Assembly: GCA_039985655.1 (NCBI GenBank)
Contig: JBDWSF010000027.1
Span: 1 to 64,000 of the forward strand
Reading direction: 5' to 3'
Source of the DNA: Postechiella sp039985655
GTDB taxonomy: Bacteria > Bacteroidota > Bacteroidia > Flavobacteriales > Flavobacteriaceae
Length of the DNA stretch: 64,000 nt
Positions 34,142 through 43,437 of this stretch are shown piece by piece. Below the pieces are notes generated by a model. The model did no database searches and was not told where the DNA came from. It saw only the letters and a list, made by a program, of their open reading frames with translations. Positions within the stretch are counted from its first letter, which is position 1. Each line of letters opens with the position of its first letter. The position numbers and the translations under genes were made by a program.

Positions 34142-36187
34142 TTATATAGGGATAATTATATGTATTAAAGTCTTTTTATTTGTTACAGAATCTATTTTAA
34201 ATATGCCATTTAAATTTAGAACTCGAGAAGCCATGTTTTTTAGTCCAATGCCTTTTTTACTAGTTTTACCATCAAAACCAATGCCATCGTCTTCTATAAC
34301 CAAATTTAAACGATTCGTTTCTATATAAAATTGCATCATTACACGTTTTGCTTTGGCATGTTTTATAATATTCTGAATAGACTCTTGAATAATTCTATAA
34401 AGATTAACTTTTATACTGTCATCGATAGCGTCAAATTGTACAGCTTTACTTGTGATGCTATAACTAAAACATCCAATAAGGCTTTGTTGACTTATATATT
34501 GGCTAATTAGAGATTCGAAGTTCGTTTTTGGCAAAACAGTATCACTTTTTAATTGATGCGATACATCTCTTACTTCTTTTTCTATGCTTTGTATTTTGTC
34601 TAAATAGACCTTGTAGGTTTCTATAGTTTTTTTATCTCCTTTTAGATCTAAGAAACCCATCCCCATACGGGTTCCAAACAAATGACTTAAAATACCATCA
34701 TGTAAACCTTCTCCAATTCGGTAACGTTCTTGCATTCTAACACCTTCTAATTTGGTTTGCTGTTTAAGCATTAAGCTATAAATGTCTTGGTTTGTTTCTT
34801 GTTGTTCTTTTTCAAAAAGAAGGGTTTTATTTTTATCTTGTTGTCGCCTAATAAAATACAACAGACACAGCGTTATTATAAGTACACTAGCAATACTAGA
34901 AATCAATATGTTTTGAGTATTTAAACGTTTGGTTTCCTCAATATATTGGTCGGTTTCAAATTGAATTCTAGCAAATTTATTTCTATTAGTGCGCTCGTTA
35001 GCTATTAAACTATCATTAAGCGCTATATACTTATATAAATAGGGCTTTCCTGCATCGCCCTTTTTTAGTTTAGAAAGTTGTTTTAATGCATGTAGTTCAC
35101 TTTCGTACTCTCTTGTTCTTTTACTTATTTCATAAGCTTTTTCAGTATAAAACAGAGCTTTTCCATTTTGATTAGTAGCTACGTAAAAATCGGACATCTC
35201 ATTTCCACTATCAGCTATTTCGTAGTATAGCTTTAAATCTTCAAAAATACGATGCGCTTTAGTAAATAAAGAATCTATTTCTGAGTGATTTTTATCTCCA
35301 GATAAAAACTTCGTGTAGGCTATATTACATAATATAGTAGCATAACTATTAAGCCCTTTTTCTTCTATAGTTTTATCTTTAAGTAATTCATCATAAATTT
35401 CATAGGTTTTTTTATAATCACCAGTTTGTTTATAAACTTCAGCTATATTTATTTTTGTAAAAAGCTTATCTTGATAATTATTGTGCAATTTATTTCCTAT
35501 ATCTAATGATTTTTTATAGTAGTATAAAGCTTTATCATATTTTTTAAGATAATCTAAATTTAGCCCCAATTGCTCATAGGCATTAGATAATAATTGAAGT
35601 ACGCCTTCACTTTTAGGTTGTTTTAATAAAAATTTAATAGCTTTTACTGTTGTTGCTTGACTACTAGTAAAATCTCGTTCATGGCTTTGTAAGTGAGCTA
35701 TATTTATTTGAGCTTTTCCTATCTCTAAAACGAGGTTTGTCTTTTTTATCTTTTTTATTTTTTCAAAAACCTTTATAGAGTTATAATAATAGTAATAAGC
35801 ACTATCGCTTTTTATTCTTGAAAAGGCATACAAGTATCCTAATAAATTATTTATGTATATTGAGTTATCTAGATCATTCAATTCAGATGCTAGTATTAAG
35901 TTTTTTTGAAGTATTTTTTTTGATTGGTCAAAATCTTTTTCATCACATGTATAAACCCGTCCAAGTTTTATGTTCGAATATAAAATTGTAGAATCTATCT
36001 TCGTCTCTTCAGATAGTAAAACTGCTTGTTTTGCATAAATGATTCTTTTATCTAAATCTAAATTTTCATTTTCACTAAGCTTTCTTAATCCTTGTATAAA
36101 ATCAAGTTGCTGTTCGAAAGAGTCCTTCTGAGCATTTAAACTAAGCGTTATAAATAAGAAAACGATGTACAGAAGTATTTTAATCAT
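34142..36187 (-). CDS. TPR-containing sensor histidine kinase (HisKA_3), intact
   Basis: The protein has 681 residues. A signal peptide (1-19) is followed by a periplasmic TPR array (about 95-380, with ALYYYKKSLDIGNKLHNN and AEVYKQTGDYKKTYEIYDEL), one transmembrane helix (about 421-443), a linker coiled coil, and the NarX/DesK-type kinase. The phospho-acceptor is H496 in GEGLHDGILS. The N box QESIQNIIKHAK, the G1 box EDDGIGFD and the G2 box GIGLKNM are all intact. It precedes the response regulator by 13 bp. The paralogue lies 8 bp upstream. Sensing through protein or peptide binding to the TPRs is an inference from family architecture. Confidence 0.9.
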   Translation of the reverse strand: MIKILLYIVFLFITLSLNAQKDSFEQQLDFIQGLRKLSENENLDLDKRIIYAKQAVLLSEETKIDSTILYSNIKLGRVYTCDEKDFDQSKKILQKNLILASELNDLDNSIYINNLLGYLYAFSRIKSDSAYYYYYNSIKVFEKIKKIKKTNLVLEIGKAQINIAHLQSHERDFTSSQATTVKAIKFLLKQPKSEGVLQLLSNAYEQLGLNLDYLKKYDKALYYYKKSLDIGNKLHNNYQDKLFTKINIAEVYKQTGDYKKTYEIYDELLKDKTIEEKGLNSYATILCNIAYTKFLSGDKNHSEIDSLFTKAHRIFEDLKLYYEIADSGNEMSDFYVATNQNGKALFYTEKAYEISKRTREYESELHALKQLSKLKKGDAGKPYLYKYIALNDSLIANERTNRNKFARIQFETDQYIEETKRLNTQNILISSIASVLIITLCLLYFIRRQQDKNKTLLFEKEQQETNQDIYSLMLKQQTKLEGVRMQERYRIGEGLHDGILSHLFGTRMGMGFLDLKGDKKTIETYKVYLDKIQSIEKEVRDVSHQLKSDTVLPKTNFESLISQYISQQSLIGCFSYSITSKAVQFDAIDDSIKVNLYRIIQESIQNIIKHAKAKRVMMQFYIETNRLNLVIEDDGIGFDGKTSKKGIGLKNMASRVLNLNGIFKIDSVTNKKTLIHIIIPI

Positions 36188-36195
36188 ATAGCAAA

Positions 36196-38232
36196 TTAAA
36201 GCGGGATAATAACATAAATTAAGGTGTTCTTATTAGGCGTAAATTTTATCTTAACCGTACCATTTATTTTTTTAACTCTAGAGTCTATATTTTTTAATTC
36301 AATCCTTTTTTTATTAGTTTGATCATGAAAACCAACACCATCATTTTTTATAATTACATTTAAATTATTTGACTCTAAATAAAAATGAATATCAACATGT
36401 TTTACTTTAGCATACTTAATAATATTATGAATGACTTCTTGAACAATTCTATAAAGATTAACTTTTATGGTATCACTAATCGCATCAAATAGAATGTGTG
36501 TATTAGTTATATTGTATTTAAAGTTACCACGAATAGATTGTTGTTTTATATACTGATCAATAATAGATTCAAAGCTGCTTTTTGAAAAGGATTCATCTTG
36601 TCTAAGCTCATGAGATACATCTCTTATCTCTTTTTCTATTTTTTGCAATTCATCAATAAATATATGATGCTGTTTTATGGTGTCATCATCACCTTTAACA
36701 TCAAGAAACCCTATACCCATTCTAGCACCAAATAATTGACTTAAAATGCCATCATGTAAATCTTCGGCTATTCTGTGGCGTTCATGGAGCCTGACATCTT
36801 CTAATTTGGCTTGTTGTTTAAGCATTAAACTATAAATACCTTGGTTAGCCTCTTGCTGTTCTTTTTCGAAAAGAAGGACTTTATTTTTATAATCTTGGAT
36901 TCTAATAAAATAAAATAGCCCTAAGGTTATAATAATAATACCTGCAAGAATGGACGTTAGTATATTTTGAGTATTTAAACGTTTGGTGTCTTTTATATAC
37001 TGGTCGGTTTCAAATTGTATTCTGGCAAACTTGTTTCTATTGGTACGCTCATTAACTACTAGACTATCTTCAAGAGCTATATATTCATATAAATACGCTT
37101 TTCCTGTATCTCCCTTTTTTAATTTAGAAAGCTGTTTTAGAGCACGTAATTGTTCTTCATATTCTCGAGTGGTTTTACTTATTTCATATACTTTTTCAGC
37201 ATAAAATATAGCTTTTCCTTTTTGATTTGTAGCGGCATAAAATTCAGACATATCATTTCCACTAGCAGATAACTCATAATATAGTTTTAACTCCTCAAAA
37301 ATATGATGTGACTTAGTAAATAAAGAATCTATTTTAGAGTAATTTTTATCTCCAGATAAAAACATGGCATAAGCTATATTACTTAATATAGTAGCATAAC
37401 CATTTGGGTGTTTTTCGTATAATTTTTCATCTTTAAGTAATTCATCATATATTTTAAAGACTTTTTTGTAATTATGAGTATTTTTATATACCTCAGCTAT
37501 ATTTATTTTTGTATGTATTTTATCTATAAAACACATAGAAGTATTATAATTTATTTCTAATGATTTTTGATAATAATTTAGAGCTTTGTCGTACTCCTTG
37601 AGGTTAAATAGATTTAGAGCTAACGCACTATAGACAATTGATAATGATTCTAGATTTTTTGTACTCTCAGAAAGAGTTTGTAGTATGCCGATAGCTTTTA
37701 TTAAGGTATTTTGACTTCCAATATAATCACATCCGTCACGTTGTAAGGCCGCTATATTTATAAATGTATTAACTTGAAATTCTGATTTTTTTTGACTTTC
37801 TAAGTTTTTAGAAAATGTCAGGGTGTTGTAATAATAATAGTAAGCACTATCTTTTGTTACCCTAGAAAGCTCATGAATATGCCCTAGATACGAGCTTGCG
37901 TATGCAATATTCAAGGAACTCTTAGCTTGATAAGATAATTTTAAATTTTTATGTAGTAATCTTTTATTTTGATCATAATATTTTATATCATTAAAATAAA
38001 CCCAAGCAAGATTTCTATTTGATCTTAAAATAACAGAATCCACTTTCGTCTTTTCAGACAGTACAACCGCTTGTTTTGCATAAGCAACTCTTTTTTCTAA
38101 GTCTAAATTTTCATTATTACAAAGTCGTCTTAACTCCTGGATACTATCTAGTTGTTGTTTAAATACACTGTTTTGAGCATCTATATTTAAAGTAAGAATA
38201 CATAACAATATAAATGAAAGATACTTTTGCAT
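36196..38232 (-). CDS. TPR histidine kinase paralogue with damaged ATP site
   Basis: The protein has 678 residues from the ATG at 38232, preferred because a -7 box (38261-38254) lies just upstream and the start opens a signal peptide (MQKYLSFILLCILTLNIDAQ). A longer frame begins at 38256. The layout is the same as the downstream kinase: TPRs, one transmembrane helix, HisKA_3 with intact H493 (AEDLHDGILSQLF) and N box (QEVIHNIIKYAK). The ATP site is altered: G1 reads KNDGVGF, with the adenine-binding Asp replaced by N630, and G2 reads RIEL (643-646) instead of GxGL. It may be a pseudokinase, a phosphatase-only sensor, or a partner in heterodimers. Confidence 0.85.
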   Translation of the reverse strand: MQKYLSFILLCILTLNIDAQNSVFKQQLDSIQELRRLCNNENLDLEKRVAYAKQAVVLSEKTKVDSVILRSNRNLAWVYFNDIKYYDQNKRLLHKNLKLSYQAKSSLNIAYASSYLGHIHELSRVTKDSAYYYYYNTLTFSKNLESQKKSEFQVNTFINIAALQRDGCDYIGSQNTLIKAIGILQTLSESTKNLESLSIVYSALALNLFNLKEYDKALNYYQKSLEINYNTSMCFIDKIHTKINIAEVYKNTHNYKKVFKIYDELLKDEKLYEKHPNGYATILSNIAYAMFLSGDKNYSKIDSLFTKSHHIFEELKLYYELSASGNDMSEFYAATNQKGKAIFYAEKVYEISKTTREYEEQLRALKQLSKLKKGDTGKAYLYEYIALEDSLVVNERTNRNKFARIQFETDQYIKDTKRLNTQNILTSILAGIIIITLGLFYFIRIQDYKNKVLLFEKEQQEANQGIYSLMLKQQAKLEDVRLHERHRIAEDLHDGILSQLFGARMGIGFLDVKGDDDTIKQHHIFIDELQKIEKEIRDVSHELRQDESFSKSSFESIIDQYIKQQSIRGNFKYNITNTHILFDAISDTIKVNLYRIVQEVIHNIIKYAKVKHVDIHFYLESNNLNVIIKNDGVGFHDQTNKKRIELKNIDSRVKKINGTVKIKFTPNKNTLIYVIIPL

Positions 38233-38253
38233 ATTTTTTTGACAGTAAGAAAA

Positions 38254-38367
38254 CAAAAGTAAGAATTAAGCGTAGATGTATAGCCCCTAAATTTTGAGAA
38301 ATGCCATGATACTTTTTTAACGTCTGTTGCCTAACAAAAACGTCAGAATCTAGACTAACAAAAAAGT
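38254..38367 (-). promoter_or_regulatory. Promoter region of the two-kinase operon
   Basis: On the minus strand TACTTTTG (38261-38254) fits TAnnTTTG and lies 22 bases before the ATG at 38232. Further upstream, TTTTTTGTTAG (38366-38356 region) and TTTTTGTTAGGCAAC (38342-38328), followed by GACGTTA (38324-38318), recall the core of the pilus-locus operator (TTTTTGTAAGGGCAA then CCTTA). The distance to the -7 box is about twice as long here, so the resemblance may be fortuitous. The gap 38370-38711 shows no gene. It is the AT-rich promoter zone of glgA. Confidence 0.4.
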
Positions 38368-38711
38368 TGGACAAAGACCTGTATCTTAGTTTTCATTTGA
38401 TAAAATACTATTCAAACATATTGTATTCCTATGTCCTAATAAATGTAGTAACTCCAAAGTTTAAAAGTCAATACTGATAAATTTGGTTAAAATTAAGTTT
38501 AATGAATACTTAAATACTACAAACTCTAACAGTCCTTACTAGAAGTAATCACAAATTCGATTGAACGATTGTAATTAAATGTGCCTTTTTTTGATTTTTT
38601 ATTATTGATAATTTCAATTAATTATCATTATACAATATTTTCTTTAAAAACAGTATAGATACAATAATGTTGACAATAATTTTGTATGTTTATAAGCCTA
38701 GTCCATTATAA

Positions 38712-40121
38712 ATGAATATTACACACATAAGCGCAGAATGTTATCCTATTGCTAAAGTCGGAGGACTTGCAGATGTAGTTGGGGCATTACCTAAATACCA
38801 AAGTAATACAACGACAAAAGCTCAAGTTATCATGCCTTTTTATGATAATAAATTTACTCAAGCCAATTCGTTTACTTCAATCTATAAATCGAAACTAAGT
38901 TTAGACACTACAGCATTCGATTTTAATATTTTAGTATTAGAAGAAAACCATCTGGACTTTGATGTCTTTTTTGTTGACATCCCCGAATTACTATTTAAGG
39001 ATTATGTCTATTCTTTTGATGATACTGAACGTTTTTTAGCCTTTCAAATCGCCACTTTAGACTGGATGTTAACGTGGGAGGATAAACACCCAGATATTAT
39101 TCATTGTCACGACCATCACACAGGGTTAATTCCTTTTATGCTCCAAGAAAGTTTTAAATATGAAGCCTTTAGAAAAATTCCAAATATATTAACCATCCAT
39201 AATGCACAATATCAAGGTTCGTTTTCGCATGATAACGTAAACTTAATACCTAGTTTTAATTTTGATCATGTAGGTTTACTAGATTGGGGGGGGCAAATAA
39301 ACCCATTGGCCGCAGCCATTAAATGTGCTTGGAGAGTTACTACGGTATCGCCAAGCTATATGGAAGAATTAAAATTGGAAGCTAACGGATTAGAAGATTT
39401 ATTAAACGCAGAACATGCCAAATGCTCAGGGATACTAAACGGTATCGATTGGAATGTTTGGAATCCTGAAACCGACAATTATATTGTTGAAAATTACACG
39501 ATTAAAACCGTAGAATCTGGAGCAAAAAGCAATAAAAAATATTTGTGTGACACTTTTAATTTAGATGAAGACAAACCTCTTTTTGCTTTTATAGGACGCT
39601 TGGTTGGCGAAAAAGGATCCGATTTATTTCCAGAAGTTTTTAAAAAGGCGCTCGAAGAAAATAATGCGACTATATTATTGCTTGGGTCTGGAAATGATGA
39701 CGTAGAAGTACAATTGGAAGCCTTAAAAAAAGATTTCACAGGTACATACAATGCCTTTATAGGTTACGACGAGAGGTTATCGCACATTATATATTCGGGT
39801 GCAGATTTTTTACTCATGCCGTCTCGGGTTGAACCTTGCGGATTAAACCAAATGTATGCCTTACGTTATGGTACCATTCCTATTGTTAGAAGCATTGGAG
39901 GATTGAAAGATACTATCACTGATATTTCAGAAGAAAATGGTTTCGGAATTTGTCATGATCATGTTACCGTTCCAGAAATAACAGAAGCCATACAAAGAGG
40001 CGTTAAACTCTATCAAAATAAATTAAAATATAAGAAAATAAGAAAACAAATTATGAGTATCGATCATTCTTGGAATGTTTCAGCAAATGCATACATCAAT
40101 TTATATAACAACATAAACTAA
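38712..40121 (+). CDS. glgA: Glycogen synthase (GT5)
   Basis: The protein has 469 residues. The N-terminal Rossmann half has the ADP-glucose-binding KVGGLADVVGALPK (15-28), HCHDHHTGLIPF and the acceptor-side segments. The C-terminal half has FAFIGRLVGEKG, GAILLLGSG-like ATILLLGSGND, and the conserved MPSRVEPCGLNQMYALRYGT loop. The enzyme adds glucose from ADP-glucose to the growing alpha-1,4-glucan. It is the first gene of a cluster with glgC (6 bp later) and glgB. No repressor site was identified upstream. The A/T-rich leader contains TATGTTTA (38685-38692) as a possible -7 box. Confidence 0.95.
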   Translation: MNITHISAECYPIAKVGGLADVVGALPKYQSNTTTKAQVIMPFYDNKFTQANSFTSIYKSKLSLDTTAFDFNILVLEENHLDFDVFFVDIPELLFKDYVYSFDDTERFLAFQIATLDWMLTWEDKHPDIIHCHDHHTGLIPFMLQESFKYEAFRKIPNILTIHNAQYQGSFSHDNVNLIPSFNFDHVGLLDWGGQINPLAAAIKCAWRVTTVSPSYMEELKLEANGLEDLLNAEHAKCSGILNGIDWNVWNPETDNYIVENYTIKTVESGAKSNKKYLCDTFNLDEDKPLFAFIGRLVGEKGSDLFPEVFKKALEENNATILLLGSGNDDVEVQLEALKKDFTGTYNAFIGYDERLSHIIYSGADFLLMPSRVEPCGLNQMYALRYGTIPIVRSIGGLKDTITDISEENGFGICHDHVTVPEITEAIQRGVKLYQNKLKYKKIRKQIMSIDHSWNVSANAYINLYNNIN

Positions 40122-40127
40122 AAAACT

Positions 40128-41390
40128 ATGATAAACAGTAAGGTTTTAGCCATTATACTAGGTGGCGGTCAAGGTTCAAGATTATATCCATTAACAGAAA
40201 CTCGCTCTAAACCAGCAGTTCCTATTGCCGGTAAATATAGATTAGTAGATATCCCTATCTCTAACTGTATTAATGCAGATATAAAACGCATGTTTGTATT
40301 AACGCAATTTAATTCAGCATCTTTAAATCGTCATATTAAAGACACCTATCACTTTAGTTTTTTTAGCTCCGCTTTTGTTGATGTTTTAGCAGCGGAACAA
40401 ACTCCAGGAAATAAAGGTTGGTTTCAAGGTACAGCAGATGCCGTTCGTCAAAGTATGCATCATTTTTTAAAGCATGATTTCGATTATTTCTTAATTCTTT
40501 CTGGAGATCAATTGTATCAAATGGATTACGAATTGATGATTAAAGAGCATATAAAAAGTAAAGCAAAAATATCTATAGCCACTATTCCTGTTAATGCAAA
40601 AGATGCCACTTCTTTTGGTATTTTAAAGGCAGACGATAAAAATGTAATTACATCATTTGTAGAAAAACCAGATGCGAGTTTATTACCAGATTGGACATCG
40701 GATGTGAGTGATGAGATGAAAGGTGAAGGTAGAAATTACTTAGCCTCAATGGGTATTTATGTCTTTAATAGAGATTTATTAACCAAGTTAATGAACGATG
40801 AAAGCACTATTGACTTTGGTAAAGAAATAATTCCTCAAAATATAGATACACAAAAAACAATAAGTTATCAATATGAAGGCTATTGGACCGATATTGGTAA
40901 TATCGATTCCTTTTTTGAAGCCAATATTGGTTTAACAGACGATATCCCTGATTTTGATTTATACGACAAATCTAAACGTATTTATACTAGAGCTAGGATG
41001 TTGCCTACAACAAAAGTTTCTGGAACAACACTTAATAAAGCGGTTGTAGCTGAAGGCTGTATTATTAGCGCATCTAAAATCGAAAAATCAGTTATAGGTA
41101 TTCGTTCAAGAATAGGAGACGACTCTAACATTATTAATACTTACATGATGGGAAGCGATTATTATCAAAATTTAGACGATGTTAGTAATCCAAAAATTAA
41201 CACTTTAGGCATTGGTGCGCGCTGTTTTATTAAGAATGCTATCTTAGATAAAAACTGCTCTATAGGAGATGATGTAAGACTAAATGGAGGTTCTCATTTA
41301 GAAGATACAGAAACAGATTTATACGCCGTAAAAGACGGGATTGTAGTTGTTAAAAAAGACGCTGTAATTCCTAACGGCTTTGTACTCTAA
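40128..41390 (+). CDS. glgC: Glucose-1-phosphate adenylyltransferase
   Basis: The protein has 420 residues, the usual GlgC length. The N-terminal nucleotidyltransferase has LGGGQGSRLYPLT (11-23) with RSKPAVPIAGKYRLVDIPISN, the GTADAVRQ motif and ILSGDQLYQMDY (metal-binding Asp). SFVEKP and the left-handed beta-helix C-terminus (from about 300: GCIISASKIEKSVIG, GGSHLE) complete the family pattern. It makes ADP-glucose from ATP and glucose-1-phosphate and is normally the controlled step of bacterial glycogen synthesis. It sits between glgA and glgB with gaps of 6 and 2 bases, so the three form one operon. Confidence 0.96.
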   Translation: MINSKVLAIILGGGQGSRLYPLTETRSKPAVPIAGKYRLVDIPISNCINADIKRMFVLTQFNSASLNRHIKDTYHFSFFSSAFVDVLAAEQTPGNKGWFQGTADAVRQSMHHFLKHDFDYFLILSGDQLYQMDYELMIKEHIKSKAKISIATIPVNAKDATSFGILKADDKNVITSFVEKPDASLLPDWTSDVSDEMKGEGRNYLASMGIYVFNRDLLTKLMNDESTIDFGKEIIPQNIDTQKTISYQYEGYWTDIGNIDSFFEANIGLTDDIPDFDLYDKSKRIYTRARMLPTTKVSGTTLNKAVVAEGCIISASKIEKSVIGIRSRIGDDSNIINTYMMGSDYYQNLDDVSNPKINTLGIGARCFIKNAILDKNCSIGDDVRLNGGSHLEDTETDLYAVKDGIVVVKKDAVIPNGFVL

Positions 41391-41392
41391 AT

Positions 41393-43300
41393 ATGGCGTA
41401 TGTAAAAGCACATAGTTTATTTTCAGACTTCGATATTAGTTTATTTAAAGCAGGTAAACATTATCGTCTTTATGAAAAGATGGGATCGCATATTACTACC
41501 ATCGATGGTATTGAAGGCGTCTACTTTGCGGTTTGGGCACCTAGCGCAAAAACAGTTTCTGTAATTGGCGATTTTAATTATTGGAAAGAAAACGAACACC
41601 AATTAAATGTCCGCTGGGACGAGAGCGGCATTTGGGAAGGTTTTATTCCTTTAGTTGGAAAAGGCAACACCTATAAATATAAAATTGAAAGCCACAATAA
41701 TGGCATAACAACAGAAAAAGCAGATCCGTATGCACGTCGTTGCGAGCATCCACCAAAAACAGCATCCATCGTTTGGGACGATTCTTATAAATGGAAAGAT
41801 ACCAAATGGATGAAAAAGCGTAAAAAAAATAACGCTTTAGATGCGCCATATTCGGTTTATGAAGTTCATTTAGGCTCGTGGAAAAGACAAATTGAAGAGG
41901 ATCGCTTTTTATCTTATTTCGAATTAGCTGATGAATTGGTAACCTACGTAAAAGACATGAATTTTACACATGTAGAATTGATGCCTATTATGGAGTACCC
42001 TTACGATCCGTCTTGGGGGTATCAATTAACGGGCTACTTTGCGCCTTCATCACGATTTGGTTATCCTGAAGAATTTAAATATCTAGTTGATAAATTACAT
42101 CAAAACGATATTGGGCTTATTTTAGATTGGGTCCCTTCACATTTCCCTGAGGACGCTCATGGCCTAGGATTTTTCGATGGATCGAATTTATACGAACATC
42201 CAGATCCAAAAAAAGGATACCATCAAGATTGGAAAAGCTTAATATTCAATTACGGACGTAACGAGGTTAAATCATTCTTAATCAGTAATGCGGTGTATTG
42301 GATGGATCAATACCATGCAGACGGTTTGCGAGTTGATGCAGTAGCCTCTATGTTGTTTTTAGACTATTCCCGAGAAGACGGTGAATGGGAGCCCAATGAA
42401 TTTGGAGGAAGAGAAAACTTAGATGCCATTGCCTTCCTAAAAGAATTAAACCAAGAAATATACGCATCGTTTCCAGATACGCAAACCATAGCCGAAGAAT
42501 CTACAGCATTTCCAGGTGTTTCTAAGCCTGTATTTCTTGGCGGACTCGGTTTCGGTATGAAATGGATGATGGGCTGGATGCACGATACTTTAGAGTATTT
42601 TGCCAAAGATCCTGTATATAGAAAATACCATCAAAACGATATAACCTTTAGTTTAGCATACGCATTTACAGAAAATTTTATGTTACCGCTATCGCATGAC
42701 GAGGTGGTTTATGGCAAAAAATCTATTTTAGGTAGAATGCCTGGAGACGAGTGGCAACGCTTTGCTAATCTGCGTTTACTATATGGTTATATGTTTACGC
42801 ATCCAGGTACCAAACTTCTGTTTATGGGTGGCGAATTTGCACAATCTAGCGAATGGGATTTTCAAAATAGTTTAGATTGGAACTTTTTAGAATATAAATC
42901 GCATAGCGACTTTCAAAACTATTTTAAAGCGTTAAACAGCCTTTACAAAACAACGCCTGCTTTATACGAAAAAGGGTTTAGCAATGATGGTTTTGAATGG
43001 ATAAGCTACGACGATCATGAAAATTGTGTGATATCTTATATTCGAAAAGGAAAGGTTGCTAAAAACGATGTTGTTGTCGTTTGCAACATGTCTCCTACTG
43101 TTCGAGAACACTATCAAATAGGGATTCCTATTAAAGGAAAATTAACAGAAATTTTTAATAGTGATGTTGAAGCATTTGGTGGCAGTGGTATTTCAAACAA
43201 AAAAGATATCACTATTAAAAAAGCACCTTGGAATGGCAAAGATTTTTCTGCCCAAGTGACTTTATCACCTTTAGGAATTACCGTTTTTCAATTCAAATAA
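41393..43300 (+). CDS. glgB: 1,4-alpha-glucan branching enzyme (GH13)
   Basis: The protein has 635 residues. An N-terminal CBM48 (about 25-110, YFAVWAPSAKTVSVIGDFNYW) precedes the GH13 barrel. The conserved regions are visible: DWVPSHFPEDAHGL, GLRVDAVASML (nucleophile Asp), AEESTAFPGV (acid/base Glu) and LPLSHDEVVYGKKS (third Asp), with the MGGEFAQSSEWDF segment. A C-terminal all-beta domain follows. The enzyme creates alpha-1,6 branches in glycogen. It is shorter at the N-terminus than E. coli GlgB, lacking the extra N1 domain, as is usual for Bacteroidota. A strong terminator lies at 43357-43387. Confidence 0.96.
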   Translation: MAYVKAHSLFSDFDISLFKAGKHYRLYEKMGSHITTIDGIEGVYFAVWAPSAKTVSVIGDFNYWKENEHQLNVRWDESGIWEGFIPLVGKGNTYKYKIESHNNGITTEKADPYARRCEHPPKTASIVWDDSYKWKDTKWMKKRKKNNALDAPYSVYEVHLGSWKRQIEEDRFLSYFELADELVTYVKDMNFTHVELMPIMEYPYDPSWGYQLTGYFAPSSRFGYPEEFKYLVDKLHQNDIGLILDWVPSHFPEDAHGLGFFDGSNLYEHPDPKKGYHQDWKSLIFNYGRNEVKSFLISNAVYWMDQYHADGLRVDAVASMLFLDYSREDGEWEPNEFGGRENLDAIAFLKELNQEIYASFPDTQTIAEESTAFPGVSKPVFLGGLGFGMKWMMGWMHDTLEYFAKDPVYRKYHQNDITFSLAYAFTENFMLPLSHDEVVYGKKSILGRMPGDEWQRFANLRLLYGYMFTHPGTKLLFMGGEFAQSSEWDFQNSLDWNFLEYKSHSDFQNYFKALNSLYKTTPALYEKGFSNDGFEWISYDDHENCVISYIRKGKVAKNDVVVVCNMSPTVREHYQIGIPIKGKLTEIFNSDVEAFGGSGISNKKDITIKKAPWNGKDFSAQVTLSPLGITVFQFK

Positions 43301-43356
43301 TAAGAATTTGAGATTTTAACAATTATCTGCCTGTAACATTGAGCTTTACATAAAAT

Positions 43357-43387
43357 AGGGTCTGTTTTTTTAATAAAAACAGACCCT
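43357..43387 (+). terminator. Intrinsic terminator after glgB
   Basis: A perfect stem AGGGTCTGTTTTT (43357-43369) with AAAAACAGACCCT (43375-43387) and a five-base loop, followed by TTAAA. The A/T ends of the stem act as U-tract in either direction. Confidence 0.85.
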
Positions 43388-43437
43388 TTAAACATATAAT
43401 ATTTAGTAATTTCGACAATTAATTTACCTCTCAACTT

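Noticed and set aside
38318..38367. Operator copy upstream of the two-kinase operon
   Set aside because: The TTTTTGTTAGGCAAC core is similar, but the flanking half-sites are GACG and not CCTTA, and the -7 box is about 62 bases away rather than 28. Kept only as a weak note in the promoter entry.
38530..38582. Possible fifth operator upstream of glgA (CCTTACTAGAAGTAA)
   Set aside because: Only the first half-site fits. The second half is absent and no TAnnTTTG box stands at the expected 28-base distance.
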